Below, piece by piece: positions 1-6,907 of a stretch of DNA of 10,180 nucleotides. Positions within the stretch are counted from its first letter, which is position 1. Every line of letters starts with the position of its first letter. The notes below the pieces were generated by a model, which worked only from the letters and a program-made list of their open reading frames with translations, was not told the origin of the DNA and made no database searches. Both the position numbers and the translations under genes were made by a program. Source of the stretch: Chrysiogenia bacterium (GTDB lineage Bacteria; JAGRBM01); NCBI GenBank assembly GCA_020434085.1, contig JAGRBM010000347.1, positions 1 through 10,180 on the forward strand, read 5' to 3'.

Positions 1-77
1 AGCAGCACCTTGTGGGTATCGACATAGTCCGGGCCCAGGCGGTTGCCGCGACCGGCGACGTAGAGAATCGCTTTCAT
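1..77 (-). CDS. Nucleotidyltransferase, N-terminal fragment (runs off window)
   Basis: Only the first 25 codons are present; the gene continues beyond base 1. The peptide begins MKAILYVAGRGNRLG and continues to a Lys at residue 22. This is the N-terminus of the NTP_transferase family (sugar-phosphate or alcohol-phosphate nucleotidyltransferases): a hydrophobic first beta strand, then the glycine-rich G-x-G-x-R-L loop that holds the NTP phosphates. The ATG at 77 overlaps the TGA of the flippase-like gene (ATGA, 74-77), so it is the last visible gene of the phosphonate operon. It is the second nucleotidyltransferase of the operon and, unlike the domain fused to PEP mutase, it keeps the canonical Arg of the loop. 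It could make the CMP-activated headgroup or activate a different alcohol. The substrate cannot be read from this fragment. Confidence 0.8.
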   Translation of the reverse strand, partial: MKAILYVAGRGNRLGPDYVDTHKVL

Positions 78-1096
78 AGTTCCTCCGCGGTTTCGCGCCG
101 CGCCTTTTCAGCCAGCGCGCGGATGCTGGCCTCTTCGCCGAACAGGAACGCGCCGCCGATGAGCACGAAGAGCACCTCGCGCGCGCGGCGGACGATGGCA
201 TAGGAAATCCCCAGTGCGTCGGGAAGTCCCATCACGCGAAACAGCAGTGCGATGCCCGATTCCTGCACGCCGAGCGATCCGGGCGCGAAGATGCCCACGC
301 CCTTTGCCACGCCGGTAAAGGTCTCGATGGCCAGCGCCTGCGACCAGTCCAGGGGCATTCCCAGAAGATGCGAGATGACGAATACCTCGACCATGCCGAC
401 GATCCAGCCGCAAAGATGGAAGAAGGTGCTCCAGAAAAAGCGCATCTTGTCGTTGCGATAGAAGGAGACAATTTCGTCGTCGAGCTCAGCCAGGTGAGGT
501 TCGGCCTTGTCGAGGGCTTCGATCTTGAGATGAAGCGCGCGGGCGACCTTGAGCAGGGTGGTGAACATGCCGCGGCTCTGCAACCAGAAGAGCATGGCGG
601 CCACGCCCGCGGCGATGCCCGTCGTGACGAGCATCCCCTTGTGCGCCCAGGAGCCCGGATCGAGCGAGCGCGTCGCGGCCAGCGCGCCGAGTGCGATGGC
701 GAAGACCTGCGCGATGGTCATGGTCGTCTTGGCAACCACGACGCTTTGGGCGGCATTGATGGTGGGAACGCCGCGCTTCTTGGCGAGATAGATCTTCACC
801 GGCTCGCCGCCCACGTAGGCCGAGGGGATCAGGTTGTTGACCGCTTCGCCGGCCATGCGCAGGCGAACCTGCGTGAGGTAGCCAAGATGGTGCGCGCTCG
901 CGCTGGAGAAGGCGAAGCGCCAGCCCATGGTGTCACAGGCATAGACCAGCAAATAGGGAAGCATGGCCAGCGCGCCTTTGCCCCAGCCCAGCTCGCCCAG
1001 AGTGTGCAGAATTTCGTCCGTGCCCGCTTCCTTGATGAAGAATGCGAACAGGCCGATGCCCAGCGCGAGGAAGAGGAAACGCAGAACGTTCTTCAC
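74..1096 (-). CDS. Flippase-like integral membrane protein (LPG synthase TM / UPF0104 family)
   Basis: 340 residues starting from a GTG at 1096 that overlaps the preceding stop (GTGA, 1093-1096). An open frame extends further upstream, but that stretch only shadows the previous gene. Several hydrophobic segments are visible (about 4-20, 41-54, 121-141, 155-171, 219-246, 264-290, 305-320). Family-typical patches include MAGEAVNNLIPSAYVGGEP (81-99) and FAPGSLGVQES (270-280) followed by an Arg-rich RRAREV turn (303-308). The family includes the membrane domain of lysylphosphatidylglycerol synthase MprF and many proteins next to lipid or polysaccharide genes. There is no C-terminal aminoacyl-transferase domain, so it is not a complete MprF. 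Its place after a CDP-alcohol phosphotransferase suggests it moves or handles the phosphonolipid product across the inner membrane. That role is an inference; the family assignment is firm. Confidence 0.85.
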   Translation of the reverse strand: MKNVLRFLFLALGIGLFAFFIKEAGTDEILHTLGELGWGKGALAMLPYLLVYACDTMGWRFAFSSASAHHLGYLTQVRLRMAGEAVNNLIPSAYVGGEPVKIYLAKKRGVPTINAAQSVVVAKTTMTIAQVFAIALGALAATRSLDPGSWAHKGMLVTTGIAAGVAAMLFWLQSRGMFTTLLKVARALHLKIEALDKAEPHLAELDDEIVSFYRNDKMRFFWSTFFHLCGWIVGMVEVFVISHLLGMPLDWSQALAIETFTGVAKGVGIFAPGSLGVQESGIALLFRVMGLPDALGISYAIVRRAREVLFVLIGGAFLFGEEASIRALAEKARRETAEEL

Positions 1097-2187
1097 GCGG
1101 CCTCCCTCGCGGGCTTTGCGCCCAGCGTCTGAATGGCCAGTGCCAGGATCCAGAATCCGTGCACGCCGAAGGCGCCGACCCATAGGAACCAATCGAGGGC
1201 GTCGAACCATGCGGCGATGATGAGCAGGATGGAGAAATCGCGCGTGGTGGCCGAGTCGATCAATTTGGCCAGTCTCGGGTCGCGCTGGTCTTCGGGTTTG
1301 GCGAGCCCACGCACCACGACTGCAAAGGAAATGAGCGCGCCGACGATCATGCTGGCGCCGAGATAAAGAGTCGGAGCGTCCGAACCGCTCTGCGTGACCC
1401 CCCAGGCAATGCCGCCGAAGATGGCGACGTGGGCGACCTGGTCCGCGGCAATGTCGAGCCACTTGCCGACGGGGGTTTCCTTGAAGACGCTGCGGGCGAT
1501 GTCACCATCGATGCAGTCGATCATGGCGGCGAGCTGAAAGACGAGCGCGCCGACGATGCCGCTGACGTGATCGCCTCTGGAGAAAAACCAGCCCGAAAGC
1601 ACGCCGACGAGCATGGCGAAAATGGTGACCTGGTTGGGGGTAACCGGCGTGCGGATGAGCAACTTCGAGAGCGGCCGTCCGAGTGGGCGATTGAAATACA
1701 CGTCAACGATGCCGTCGGCGCTGCTGGTGAGCGAAATCCAAAGGGCCTTCGTCGCCGCCTTGGCCTGCTCGGGAGTTTCGATGAGCGCGGTGACGCCCTC
1801 TGCTGGAACGAGCGGCGCGATGGGCAGGGATTCTTCGAGCGTGCCGCCAAGGCGGTTCGTTACGCCAAGTGGCAGGGGCTCGCCTACGTCGGTGGCCAAG
1901 CGGCCACCATCTTCAATGACCTGTGCCACGTCGGCGGGCTGAATGAGCAGGCAGCTCTGCGCCACCAGCGTGGGGCCTTCGAGCTCGGGCGGGCGCGGCA
2001 CGGCGTTGAAGGAGATTCCAAGCCCCCAGGTGCGCTTTAGCTCGGGCAGCACGATGTCGGTTACCAGCGTGATGCGCGTGCAACCGCCGCGGTGCAACGC
2101 GACGATCATGCGATCGAGCACGCTCAGCGCCGCCACCTCCAGGTGGGCGGCCACCGGGTCGACGAACACGACGGCGGGGATGCTCAC
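1093..2187 (-). CDS. CDP-alcohol phosphotransferase with degenerate nucleotidyltransferase-like N-terminus
   Basis: 364 residues; GTG start at 2187 overlapping the transaminase stop (GTGA). The C-terminal half (about 165-355) is a membrane CDP-alcohol phosphatidyltransferase. It carries the full metal and CDP-binding signature: D224, D227-G228, A231-R232, G241, D245 and D249, in the family spacing D-x2-DG-x2-AR-x8-G-x3-D-x3-D, preceded by TPNQVT (183-188). Such enzymes transfer a phosphoalcohol from a CDP- or CMP-activated donor to an acceptor alcohol. The N-terminal 140 residues look like a shortened nucleotidyltransferase fold (residues 18-43 resemble the segment after the catalytic loop), but the G-x-G-x-R loop is absent, so this part is probably not catalytic. 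The layout recalls fused IPCT/DIPP synthases, which is an alternative reading. In this operon the likely donor is CMP-AEP and the likely product a phosphonolipid. Confidence 0.88.
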   Translation of the reverse strand: MSIPAVVFVDPVAAHLEVAALSVLDRMIVALHRGGCTRITLVTDIVLPELKRTWGLGISFNAVPRPPELEGPTLVAQSCLLIQPADVAQVIEDGGRLATDVGEPLPLGVTNRLGGTLEESLPIAPLVPAEGVTALIETPEQAKAATKALWISLTSSADGIVDVYFNRPLGRPLSKLLIRTPVTPNQVTIFAMLVGVLSGWFFSRGDHVSGIVGALVFQLAAMIDCIDGDIARSVFKETPVGKWLDIAADQVAHVAIFGGIAWGVTQSGSDAPTLYLGASMIVGALISFAVVVRGLAKPEDQRDPRLAKLIDSATTRDFSILLIIAAWFDALDWFLWVGAFGVHGFWILALAIQTLGAKPAREAA

Positions 2188-3260
2188 GCGAGCAGCGCCT
2201 CCAGTTCCTTGAGAAGCCGCGCGTAGTCGGCGTCGCTGACCTGACCCATGTTGGCGATGCGGAAGACCTTACTGGCAAGCGGGCCTTGCCCGGCGTAGAT
2301 GATGAAACCGCGCTCCTTGAGCGCGTCGTGAAGCTGCTGGTAGGCCTTGCCCGCGGGCAGGTCGAACGAAGAAATCGTGTTCGAGTAGACCTCGCGCGGC
2401 AGGTACATCTTGCAGCCCAGGCTCTCGACGCCGTCGCGGATCGTCTTGCTCACGCGGGCGTAGCGGGCGATGCGGTTTTGCACGCCTTCTTCCTTGAGTT
2501 CCTTGAGCGCTTCTTCGAGCGCCCAGAGAATCTGGATGGCCGGGGTAAAAGCGCCGCAGGAATCGCGCTGCGCGCTCCAGTTATGGGCGAGATTCAAATA
2601 GAGAGAGCGCGGGGGCTGCTTGGCGATCTCTTCCATGAGTTCCTTGCGGCAAAGCACGAAGGAAATGCCGGGGAATCCGCAGATGCACTTGTTCGCCGTG
2701 CTGGCGGCAACGTCCACTCCCCAGGCATTGAGATCGAGTTCTTCGCCGCCAAGGCCGCTCACGGTGTCGAGCACGAAGCGCTTGGAGTATTTCTTTGCAA
2801 GCGCGCCGACGGCCTGCACCGGGTTGATCATGCCGGTGGTCGTTTCGTGATGGACGAGCCCCACGGTGTCGATGGCCGGATCGGCCTTGAGCGCGGCCTC
2901 GATTTTCTCGAGATCCGGCAGCGACTCCCAGGGGTCGGTGACCTTTACGAAGTCGATGCGGTGGGCGGCGCAGATCTTCGAGATGCGCTCGCCGTAGACG
3001 CCGTTTTCAATGACCAGCATCTTCGCGCCTTCGGCGGGCGTGCTGGAAAACGCCATCTCCATGGCCGAGGTTCCCGAACCGGTCACGAAGGCGACGTGGT
3101 AAGCATCGGTCGGATCGAAGAGTTCCTTGATGAGCGCGCGGGCGCCGGCCAGTGCCTCGGCCACTTCGGGCTCGCGGTGGCATGCGTCGCCGCGACTGAG
3201 CGCCGCGCGCACGCGCTCGGTGACGTTGACCGGACCAGGATTGAGAAGAATGTGTTGCAT
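2184..3260 (-). CDS. phnW: 2-aminoethylphosphonate-pyruvate transaminase
   Basis: 358 residues, the usual length of this fold-type I PLP aminotransferase. Visible features: the N-terminal LLNPGPVNVT (5-14), the phosphate-binding GSGTSAME (61-68), D165 of LDTVSG, which contacts the PLP ring nitrogen, and K191 of STANKCICGFPG, the Schiff-base lysine. These correspond to the known catalytic positions of the PhnW family. The enzyme interconverts phosphonoacetaldehyde plus alanine with AEP plus pyruvate. No phosphonatase gene (phnX) is visible, while PEP mutase and a decarboxylase lie immediately upstream, so here it should work in the biosynthetic direction. The ATG at 3260 is 17 bases after the previous stop and is preceded by a GGAG ribosome binding site. 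The stop overlaps the next gene. Confidence 0.9.
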   Translation of the reverse strand: MQHILLNPGPVNVTERVRAALSRGDACHREPEVAEALAGARALIKELFDPTDAYHVAFVTGSGTSAMEMAFSSTPAEGAKMLVIENGVYGERISKICAAHRIDFVKVTDPWESLPDLEKIEAALKADPAIDTVGLVHHETTTGMINPVQAVGALAKKYSKRFVLDTVSGLGGEELDLNAWGVDVAASTANKCICGFPGISFVLCRKELMEEIAKQPPRSLYLNLAHNWSAQRDSCGAFTPAIQILWALEEALKELKEEGVQNRIARYARVSKTIRDGVESLGCKMYLPREVYSNTISSFDLPAGKAYQQLHDALKERGFIIYAGQGPLASKVFRIANMGQVSDADYARLLKELEALLA

Positions 3261-3277
3261 GTCGAAACCGGCTCCGC

Positions 3278-3844
3278 TCAGGAGGCGATGAACTGCTTGA
3301 GGCGCCGCGCCATGTCTTCGGGCGTGATGTCCACGCGCGCGGTTCCCTCGGCAAGGCCGCCCGGATCGACCTTCACCAGCAGAAAGGACGGGCCTTCGGT
3401 GGCGAGGGCTTCCTTTGCGAGGGCTTCGAGCTGCGATTCATCCTCGCAGCGCTTTGCCCAGCCATAGCCCGCGGCGCCCGCGATGGCGGCCAGGTCGATC
3501 TTGTCGGTGATGGTGCGCTGCCCGCCGGTGGAAGCGTGGCGGCCGTTGTCGAAGCAGAAGTGAGTAAAGTGTTTGGGTTGCTGTGAGGCCACCGAGGCCA
3601 GGGCGCCCATGTTCATCAGCACGTTTCCGTCGCCGTCGATCACGGCAACATGCTGACCCGGTTTTGCGACGCAGATTCCCAAACCGATGCTGGGCGCCAT
3701 TCCCATGGAACCGATCATGTAGAAGCGGCCGGGTTTGTCGCCGGTGGCGTAGACCTGGCGCGAAATGTGACCGTTGCAGCACAGGGTCGCGGTGGTCTCG
3801 GGAATGCAGCCGAGCACGATTTCGAGGGCGCGTTCTTTCTTCAT
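3278..3844 (-). CDS. Phosphonopyruvate decarboxylase, TPP-binding (beta) subunit
   Basis: 188 residues that match only the C-terminal PP domain of phosphonopyruvate decarboxylase. The TPP/Mg motif is present: GDG at 71-73 followed 26 residues later by D99-N100. Upstream is FYMIGSMGMAPSIGLGI (41-57) and after it HASTGGQRT (103-111), both typical of the phosphonopyruvate/sulfopyruvate decarboxylase family. With the alpha subunit it should convert phosphonopyruvate to phosphonoacetaldehyde and CO2, the irreversible step that pulls the unfavourable PEP mutase reaction forward. Its ATG overlaps the alpha stop (ATGA, 3841-3844), as expected for subunits made in equal amounts. The two-chain layout resembles ComD/ComE of coenzyme M synthesis, but the neighbours argue for phosphonopyruvate as substrate. 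Confidence 0.87.
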   Translation of the reverse strand: MKKERALEIVLGCIPETTATLCCNGHISRQVYATGDKPGRFYMIGSMGMAPSIGLGICVAKPGQHVAVIDGDGNVLMNMGALASVASQQPKHFTHFCFDNGRHASTGGQRTITDKIDLAAIAGAAGYGWAKRCEDESQLEALAKEALATEGPSFLLVKVDPGGLAEGTARVDITPEDMARRLKQFIAS

Positions 3845-4344
3845 GAGATCACCCCCTTCTTGACGATGAGCATGGAGGGCTTGCCCGCGGCGAAGTGTTT
3901 CTCCACTTCATCGAGCTGCTTTTGTAGCTCGGCCGGATCGAGGGCCTGCCAGGGAAGCCCCACGGAGTCAAAGATGCTGGTCATTGCCGGGCCCATGACA
4001 ATGTGCTCGGGAGCGTCCTTGCCCTCGAAGCCGCGCCAACTGATGAGTACAAGCACCGGGATCTGGTAGCTCTCGTTGAGAGAAACCAGCACGTTGAGCG
4101 AATTGCCGAGCCCGGAGTTCTGCATGAGCATCACGGGCTTCTTGCCGGCCATCCATGCGCCAGACGCATGGCTGAGGGCGTCGTCCTCGCGCACGGCGGA
4201 AATCAGCGGCGCCTCGGTCTGGGACTCCAGCACGGGGTAGAGCCCCTCGAAGAGGGAGCAGGGAACACCGGAGAAGAAATCGTAACCGCGCGCGCGAAGC
4301 GCACGGAAAAAGTCCTCACCGGAGATGGATTGGGTTTCACTCAT
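3841..4344 (-). CDS. Phosphonopyruvate decarboxylase, PYR-domain (alpha) subunit
   Basis: 167 residues covering only the N-terminal PYR domain. FFSGVPCSLFEGL (23-35) is the family substrate-side motif. E53 within VREDDALSHASG is in the position of the Glu that activates the TPP aminopyrimidine. QNSGLGNSLN (75-84) is another conserved block. A complete active site needs the beta subunit, which supplies the diphosphate-binding GDG motif. The two chains sum to 355 residues, slightly less than a usual single-chain enzyme, and split at the natural domain border. A sequencing frameshift is therefore unlikely: the second chain has its own overlapping ATG. The start at 4344 lies 22 bases after the PEP mutase stop, with only a weak AAGAGA ribosome binding site. 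Confidence 0.87.
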   Translation of the reverse strand: MSETQSISGEDFFRALRARGYDFFSGVPCSLFEGLYPVLESQTEAPLISAVREDDALSHASGAWMAGKKPVMLMQNSGLGNSLNVLVSLNESYQIPVLVLISWRGFEGKDAPEHIVMGPAMTSIFDSVGLPWQALDPAELQKQLDEVEKHFAAGKPSMLIVKKGVIS

Positions 4345-4366
4345 GTTGAATGTCTCTTGCGGGGGG

Positions 4367-6022
4367 CTACTTCTTGAGCCCGGCCCACACGCGGCGGTAG
4401 TCCTCGAATGAATCGACTTCCATCCAGCCCTTGTAGATCTCGGTGCCGGCGACTTCCTCGCCCTGGGCGATGAGCTCGCTGAGCAGGTCGGTGAGCGCGG
4501 CGCTCTTCACGTTGTCGGATTCATGGAAGGCGCCGCTCTTCTCGGCGAGTTTGTCCCAGAGTGAGAGCACGCGCTCGGTGCCCTCGGGCGAGAGCATCAT
4601 CATGCCGATGAACTCCGCGTCGGCGGCGCCGGCATCGATGCCGCGCGCGACTTTCGTCACGCCGGTGGGGCCGTCCAGGTTGAGCTGGCGTGATCCCGCG
4701 CTGGCGGGATTCTTGAGCTGCACGAGATCGGGGCGGCTGGGGAGTCCGGCTTTGCCCTGGTGTTCGGTCCAGGAACGATCGACCGCCAGCGTGACGGGCG
4801 CCTCGCTCTGGAGCAGGGATTCGAGCACGTGGGGCTCGAACACGATGTCGCCGTAGAGCACGACGGTCCTGCCGGTCAGGAACTCGCGCGCGGCAAGCAG
4901 CGAGGCCAGCTCGCCCGAGTTCTCGTAGTCGTCATTGTCGAAGTAGCGCAGGTTGGGCAGGTCGATCGCGTCCTTTTTGTAGCCGCGAACGACGGCAATG
5001 TCCTTGATGCCCAGCGCGTTGAGCGCTTCCACCTGACGCTCGAGAATGCTCTTGCCCTTGATGTCGAGCATGCAGGTGGGCGTGTTCTCGGTCAGCGGGA
5101 GGAGCTTCTCGCCCGAGCCGGCCGCAAGAATTACGGCGCGCACGTCCTGGGTGCCGGCGGGCAGGTAGCTCTTCTCCTGGTCCTTCATCTCTGTGACGCC
5201 GACCAGGCGGTAGACCTCCTCGAGGGGCACGACGTAGGGATCGGCCGCCGCGGGCTTGCGCTGATCGTGGAGCGCCTTGAGCGTGGTCTGCATCGCCTTG
5301 ATCGACGAGCGCATGGCGTGGTTGGCCATGACGACGATCCGGTAACCCATTTCGTTGAGCTCGTCGGCAGTGGTTTCCTTATAGATGGTCGGCACTGCCA
5401 TGAGCGGGGTCTCGCGATCCCAGTGCCTGGCGAAAGCGGTGACCTCGTCGGCGGTCTTGGATTTCGAGTGAATCAGGCAGAGGTCCGCGCCGGCGTCGGC
5501 ATACATGCGCGCGCGCTTGAGCGCTTCTTCCATGCCCCAGCCCGCAATCAGTGCTTCGGTGCGGGCGATGATCAGGAACTCATCGCTCTCGCGCGTGTCG
5601 AGGGCGGCCTTCACCTTGCCGGCGTGTTCCTCGGGGGAGGCGAGTTCGCGCTTCACTCCCGCATAGAAGCTGCAGCGTTTGGGGAAGATGTTGTCTTCCA
5701 TGCAGATGGCGGCAATGCCGTTCTTCTCGTACTCGCGCACGGTGCGGATCACGTTGATGGCGTTGCCGAAGCCGTTGTCGCAATCAGCGATAACCGGAAT
5801 GCTCACGGCCTCTGCCATCTGGCGGGCGGCCTCGACGTTTTCGGCCATGGTCAGGATGTTCGCGTCGGGAACGCAGCGGGAGGCCGAGATCTCGAAGCCC
5901 GAGGCCCACACGCCATCGAAGCCGGCTTCTTCAACCAGCTTGGCGGAAATAGCGCTGTGTGCGCCTGTGATGATGATTGGGCCGGGCTCGGCCAGGCGCT
6001 TGCGCAGGGAAGGGGTCGGCAT
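4367..6022 (-). CDS. pepM: Phosphoenolpyruvate mutase fused to a nucleotidyltransferase
   Basis: 551 residues from the ATG at 6022, chosen because GGAGG (6035-6039) precedes it and homology begins at once; the frame stays open to 6112 but that part looks non-coding. Residues 5-285 are a PEP mutase/isocitrate lyase-superfamily barrel: WASGFEIS (39-46), metal-binding D80 and D82 in ADCDNGFGN, and the signature EDNIFPKRCS (109-118). Canonical PEP mutases read EDKxxxKxNS, so Lys to Asn (111) and Asn to Cys (117) are departures. Residues 294-545 are a nucleotidyltransferase: AVILAAGSGEKLLPLT (296-311), YGD (390-392), MEVD (534-537). Expected roles are PEP to phosphonopyruvate, and CTP-dependent activation of AEP by the second domain. 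The usual loop Arg is Lys (306) and the usual Lys of the PKxL motif is Thr (316). The decarboxylase and transaminase downstream support mutase rather than methylisocitrate lyase activity. Confidence 0.88.
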   Translation of the reverse strand: MPTPSLRKRLAEPGPIIITGAHSAISAKLVEEAGFDGVWASGFEISASRCVPDANILTMAENVEAARQMAEAVSIPVIADCDNGFGNAINVIRTVREYEKNGIAAICMEDNIFPKRCSFYAGVKRELASPEEHAGKVKAALDTRESDEFLIIARTEALIAGWGMEEALKRARMYADAGADLCLIHSKSKTADEVTAFARHWDRETPLMAVPTIYKETTADELNEMGYRIVVMANHAMRSSIKAMQTTLKALHDQRKPAAADPYVVPLEEVYRLVGVTEMKDQEKSYLPAGTQDVRAVILAAGSGEKLLPLTENTPTCMLDIKGKSILERQVEALNALGIKDIAVVRGYKKDAIDLPNLRYFDNDDYENSGELASLLAAREFLTGRTVVLYGDIVFEPHVLESLLQSEAPVTLAVDRSWTEHQGKAGLPSRPDLVQLKNPASAGSRQLNLDGPTGVTKVARGIDAGAADAEFIGMMMLSPEGTERVLSLWDKLAEKSGAFHESDNVKSAALTDLLSELIAQGEEVAGTEIYKGWMEVDSFEDYRRVWAGLKK

Positions 6023-6051
6023 TTGCTTTGTTCGCCTCCGAAATTGATGCA

Positions 6052-6069
6052 GCCGCCCGTCGGGGCGGC
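6052..6069 (-). promoter_or_regulatory. GC-rich hairpin in the pepM leader
   Basis: A perfect 7-bp inverted repeat (GCCGCCC and GGGCGGC, 4-base loop) lies 12 bases upstream of the pepM ribosome binding site. There is no U-tract on the minus strand, so it is not a standard terminator. It could partly end rsmE read-through or affect access to the ribosome binding site. Function not established. Confidence 0.4.
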
Positions 6070-6083
6070 CATCGCAAGGCCCC

Positions 6084-6112
6084 TTTATAAATGAAGGGAC
6101 TCCAATACCCAA
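6084..6112 (-). promoter_or_regulatory. Candidate sigma70-type promoter for the phosphonate operon
   Basis: On the minus strand, TTGGGT (6112-6107) and TATAAA (6089-6084) are separated by exactly 17 bases. A start near 6077 would give a leader of about 55 bases containing the GC hairpin and GGAGG. It lies in the 111-base gap after rsmE, so the operon could be transcribed independently of rsmE. Based on motif and spacing only. Confidence 0.4.
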
Positions 6113-6133
6113 GCGGCGCGGCCGAAGGGGTGG

Positions 6134-6862
6134 CTAGTGCAGGTCGCCCCAGAAAGACTGGATCAGGCTGAGGGCGACGAGCGGCGCCGTCCGGGCCCGA
6201 AGAATGCGCGGCCCAAGAGATGCGCGGACAAAGCCCGCCGATTCGAGCCGCCCTACCTCGGCGGGGCTCAACCCCCCCTCGGGCCCGATGACCAGCCGGG
6301 CGGCCCCTGAGGGCGTTTGATTCTGTAGAACAGCGGGAAAAGAGCGACCGGCGGCGGCGTCCTCTTCCCAGAAGACGAAGCCCGCGCAGCCAGGCTCCAG
6401 CCCAAGCTCGGGTAGCGGGGTGGGGCCCAGGATCTCCGGGGCGCGGGCGCGCCCGGCGACTTCGGCCCCTGAAACGGCAATGCGCGCAAGGCGCTCCATC
6501 TTGTTGGGGGAGAGCTCGCGAACGGGGCTGCGCTCACAGATGAGCAGGTGTACCGAAGTCGCGCCCAGCTCCGCTGCGGCGGAAACGGCGGCCTCGAGCG
6601 CGTCCATCTTCGAGAGCCCGATGCACAGCTCGATGGCCACGGGTCCGGTGCCGACAAGGGCGACGCGCTCGCCAAGCAGGGCGCGGCCTTTTTTCTCCGG
6701 ATCGAGCCGCGCGCGCCAGGCCGCACCCTCGGCGCCGAAGACGAGAATGAACTCCTCGCCGGGCGCAATGCGCGCGGCCTTCACGTGGCGCTGCAACGCG
6801 GGGGAAAGCGTCGCGGCATTGCCCTCACGCGCGCAGGACTCATCTGCGAAGAATCGAAACAT
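6134..6862 (-). CDS. rsmE: 16S rRNA (uracil1498-N3)-methyltransferase RsmE
   Basis: 242 residues, the usual length of RsmE, a SPOUT-class methyltransferase that uses SAM to methylate N3 of U1498 of 16S rRNA in the 30S subunit. Visible family signatures: the short N-terminal PUA-like domain (1-70) starting MFRFF, IGLSKMDALEAAVSAAAELG (81-100), ERLARIAVSGAEVAGRA (123-139), the knot-loop VIGPEGGLS (191-199), and LGPRILRARTAPLVALSLIQ (216-235). In the last motif many homologues have Glu where this protein has Arg224. The ATG at 6862 has AGAGG only three bases upstream, a tight spacing. It is followed on the same strand by the phosphonate operon after 111 bases, with a separate promoter candidate between them, so the link is probably positional rather than functional. 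Confidence 0.92.
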   Translation of the reverse strand: MFRFFADESCAREGNAATLSPALQRHVKAARIAPGEEFILVFGAEGAAWRARLDPEKKGRALLGERVALVGTGPVAIELCIGLSKMDALEAAVSAAAELGATSVHLLICERSPVRELSPNKMERLARIAVSGAEVAGRARAPEILGPTPLPELGLEPGCAGFVFWEEDAAAGRSFPAVLQNQTPSGAARLVIGPEGGLSPAEVGRLESAGFVRASLGPRILRARTAPLVALSLIQSFWGDLH

Positions 6863-6907
6863 GGCCCTCTATATAGAACGGATCTCGACAATTTCTTCCA
6901 CGACAAT

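Noticed and set aside
3278-4344. Sulfopyruvate decarboxylase ComDE (coenzyme M synthesis)
   Set aside because: The two-chain layout fits, but PEP mutase directly upstream and AEP transaminase directly downstream point to phosphonopyruvate. No other coenzyme M gene is visible.
4367-6022. Methylisocitrate lyase or oxaloacetate hydrolase assignment for the barrel domain
   Set aside because: The Cys in KRCS recalls lyases, but the rest of the motif (EDxxFPK, Ser118), the fused nucleotidyltransferase and the operon all favour PEP mutase. The doubt is kept as a finding.
4760-6094. Long plus-strand open frame of 444 codons opposite pepM, and similar ones at 2286-3467 and 368-1132
   Set aside because: They are antisense to genes with clear catalytic motifs, show low-complexity Gly/Ala/Arg/His-rich composition, and match no family I recognise. 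High-GC codon bias on the opposite strand explains them.
6867-6885. TATATA just upstream of rsmE as a -10 element
   Set aside because: No acceptable -35 element lies 16-18 bases upstream, and a start there would give an almost leaderless message; too weak to list as a promoter.
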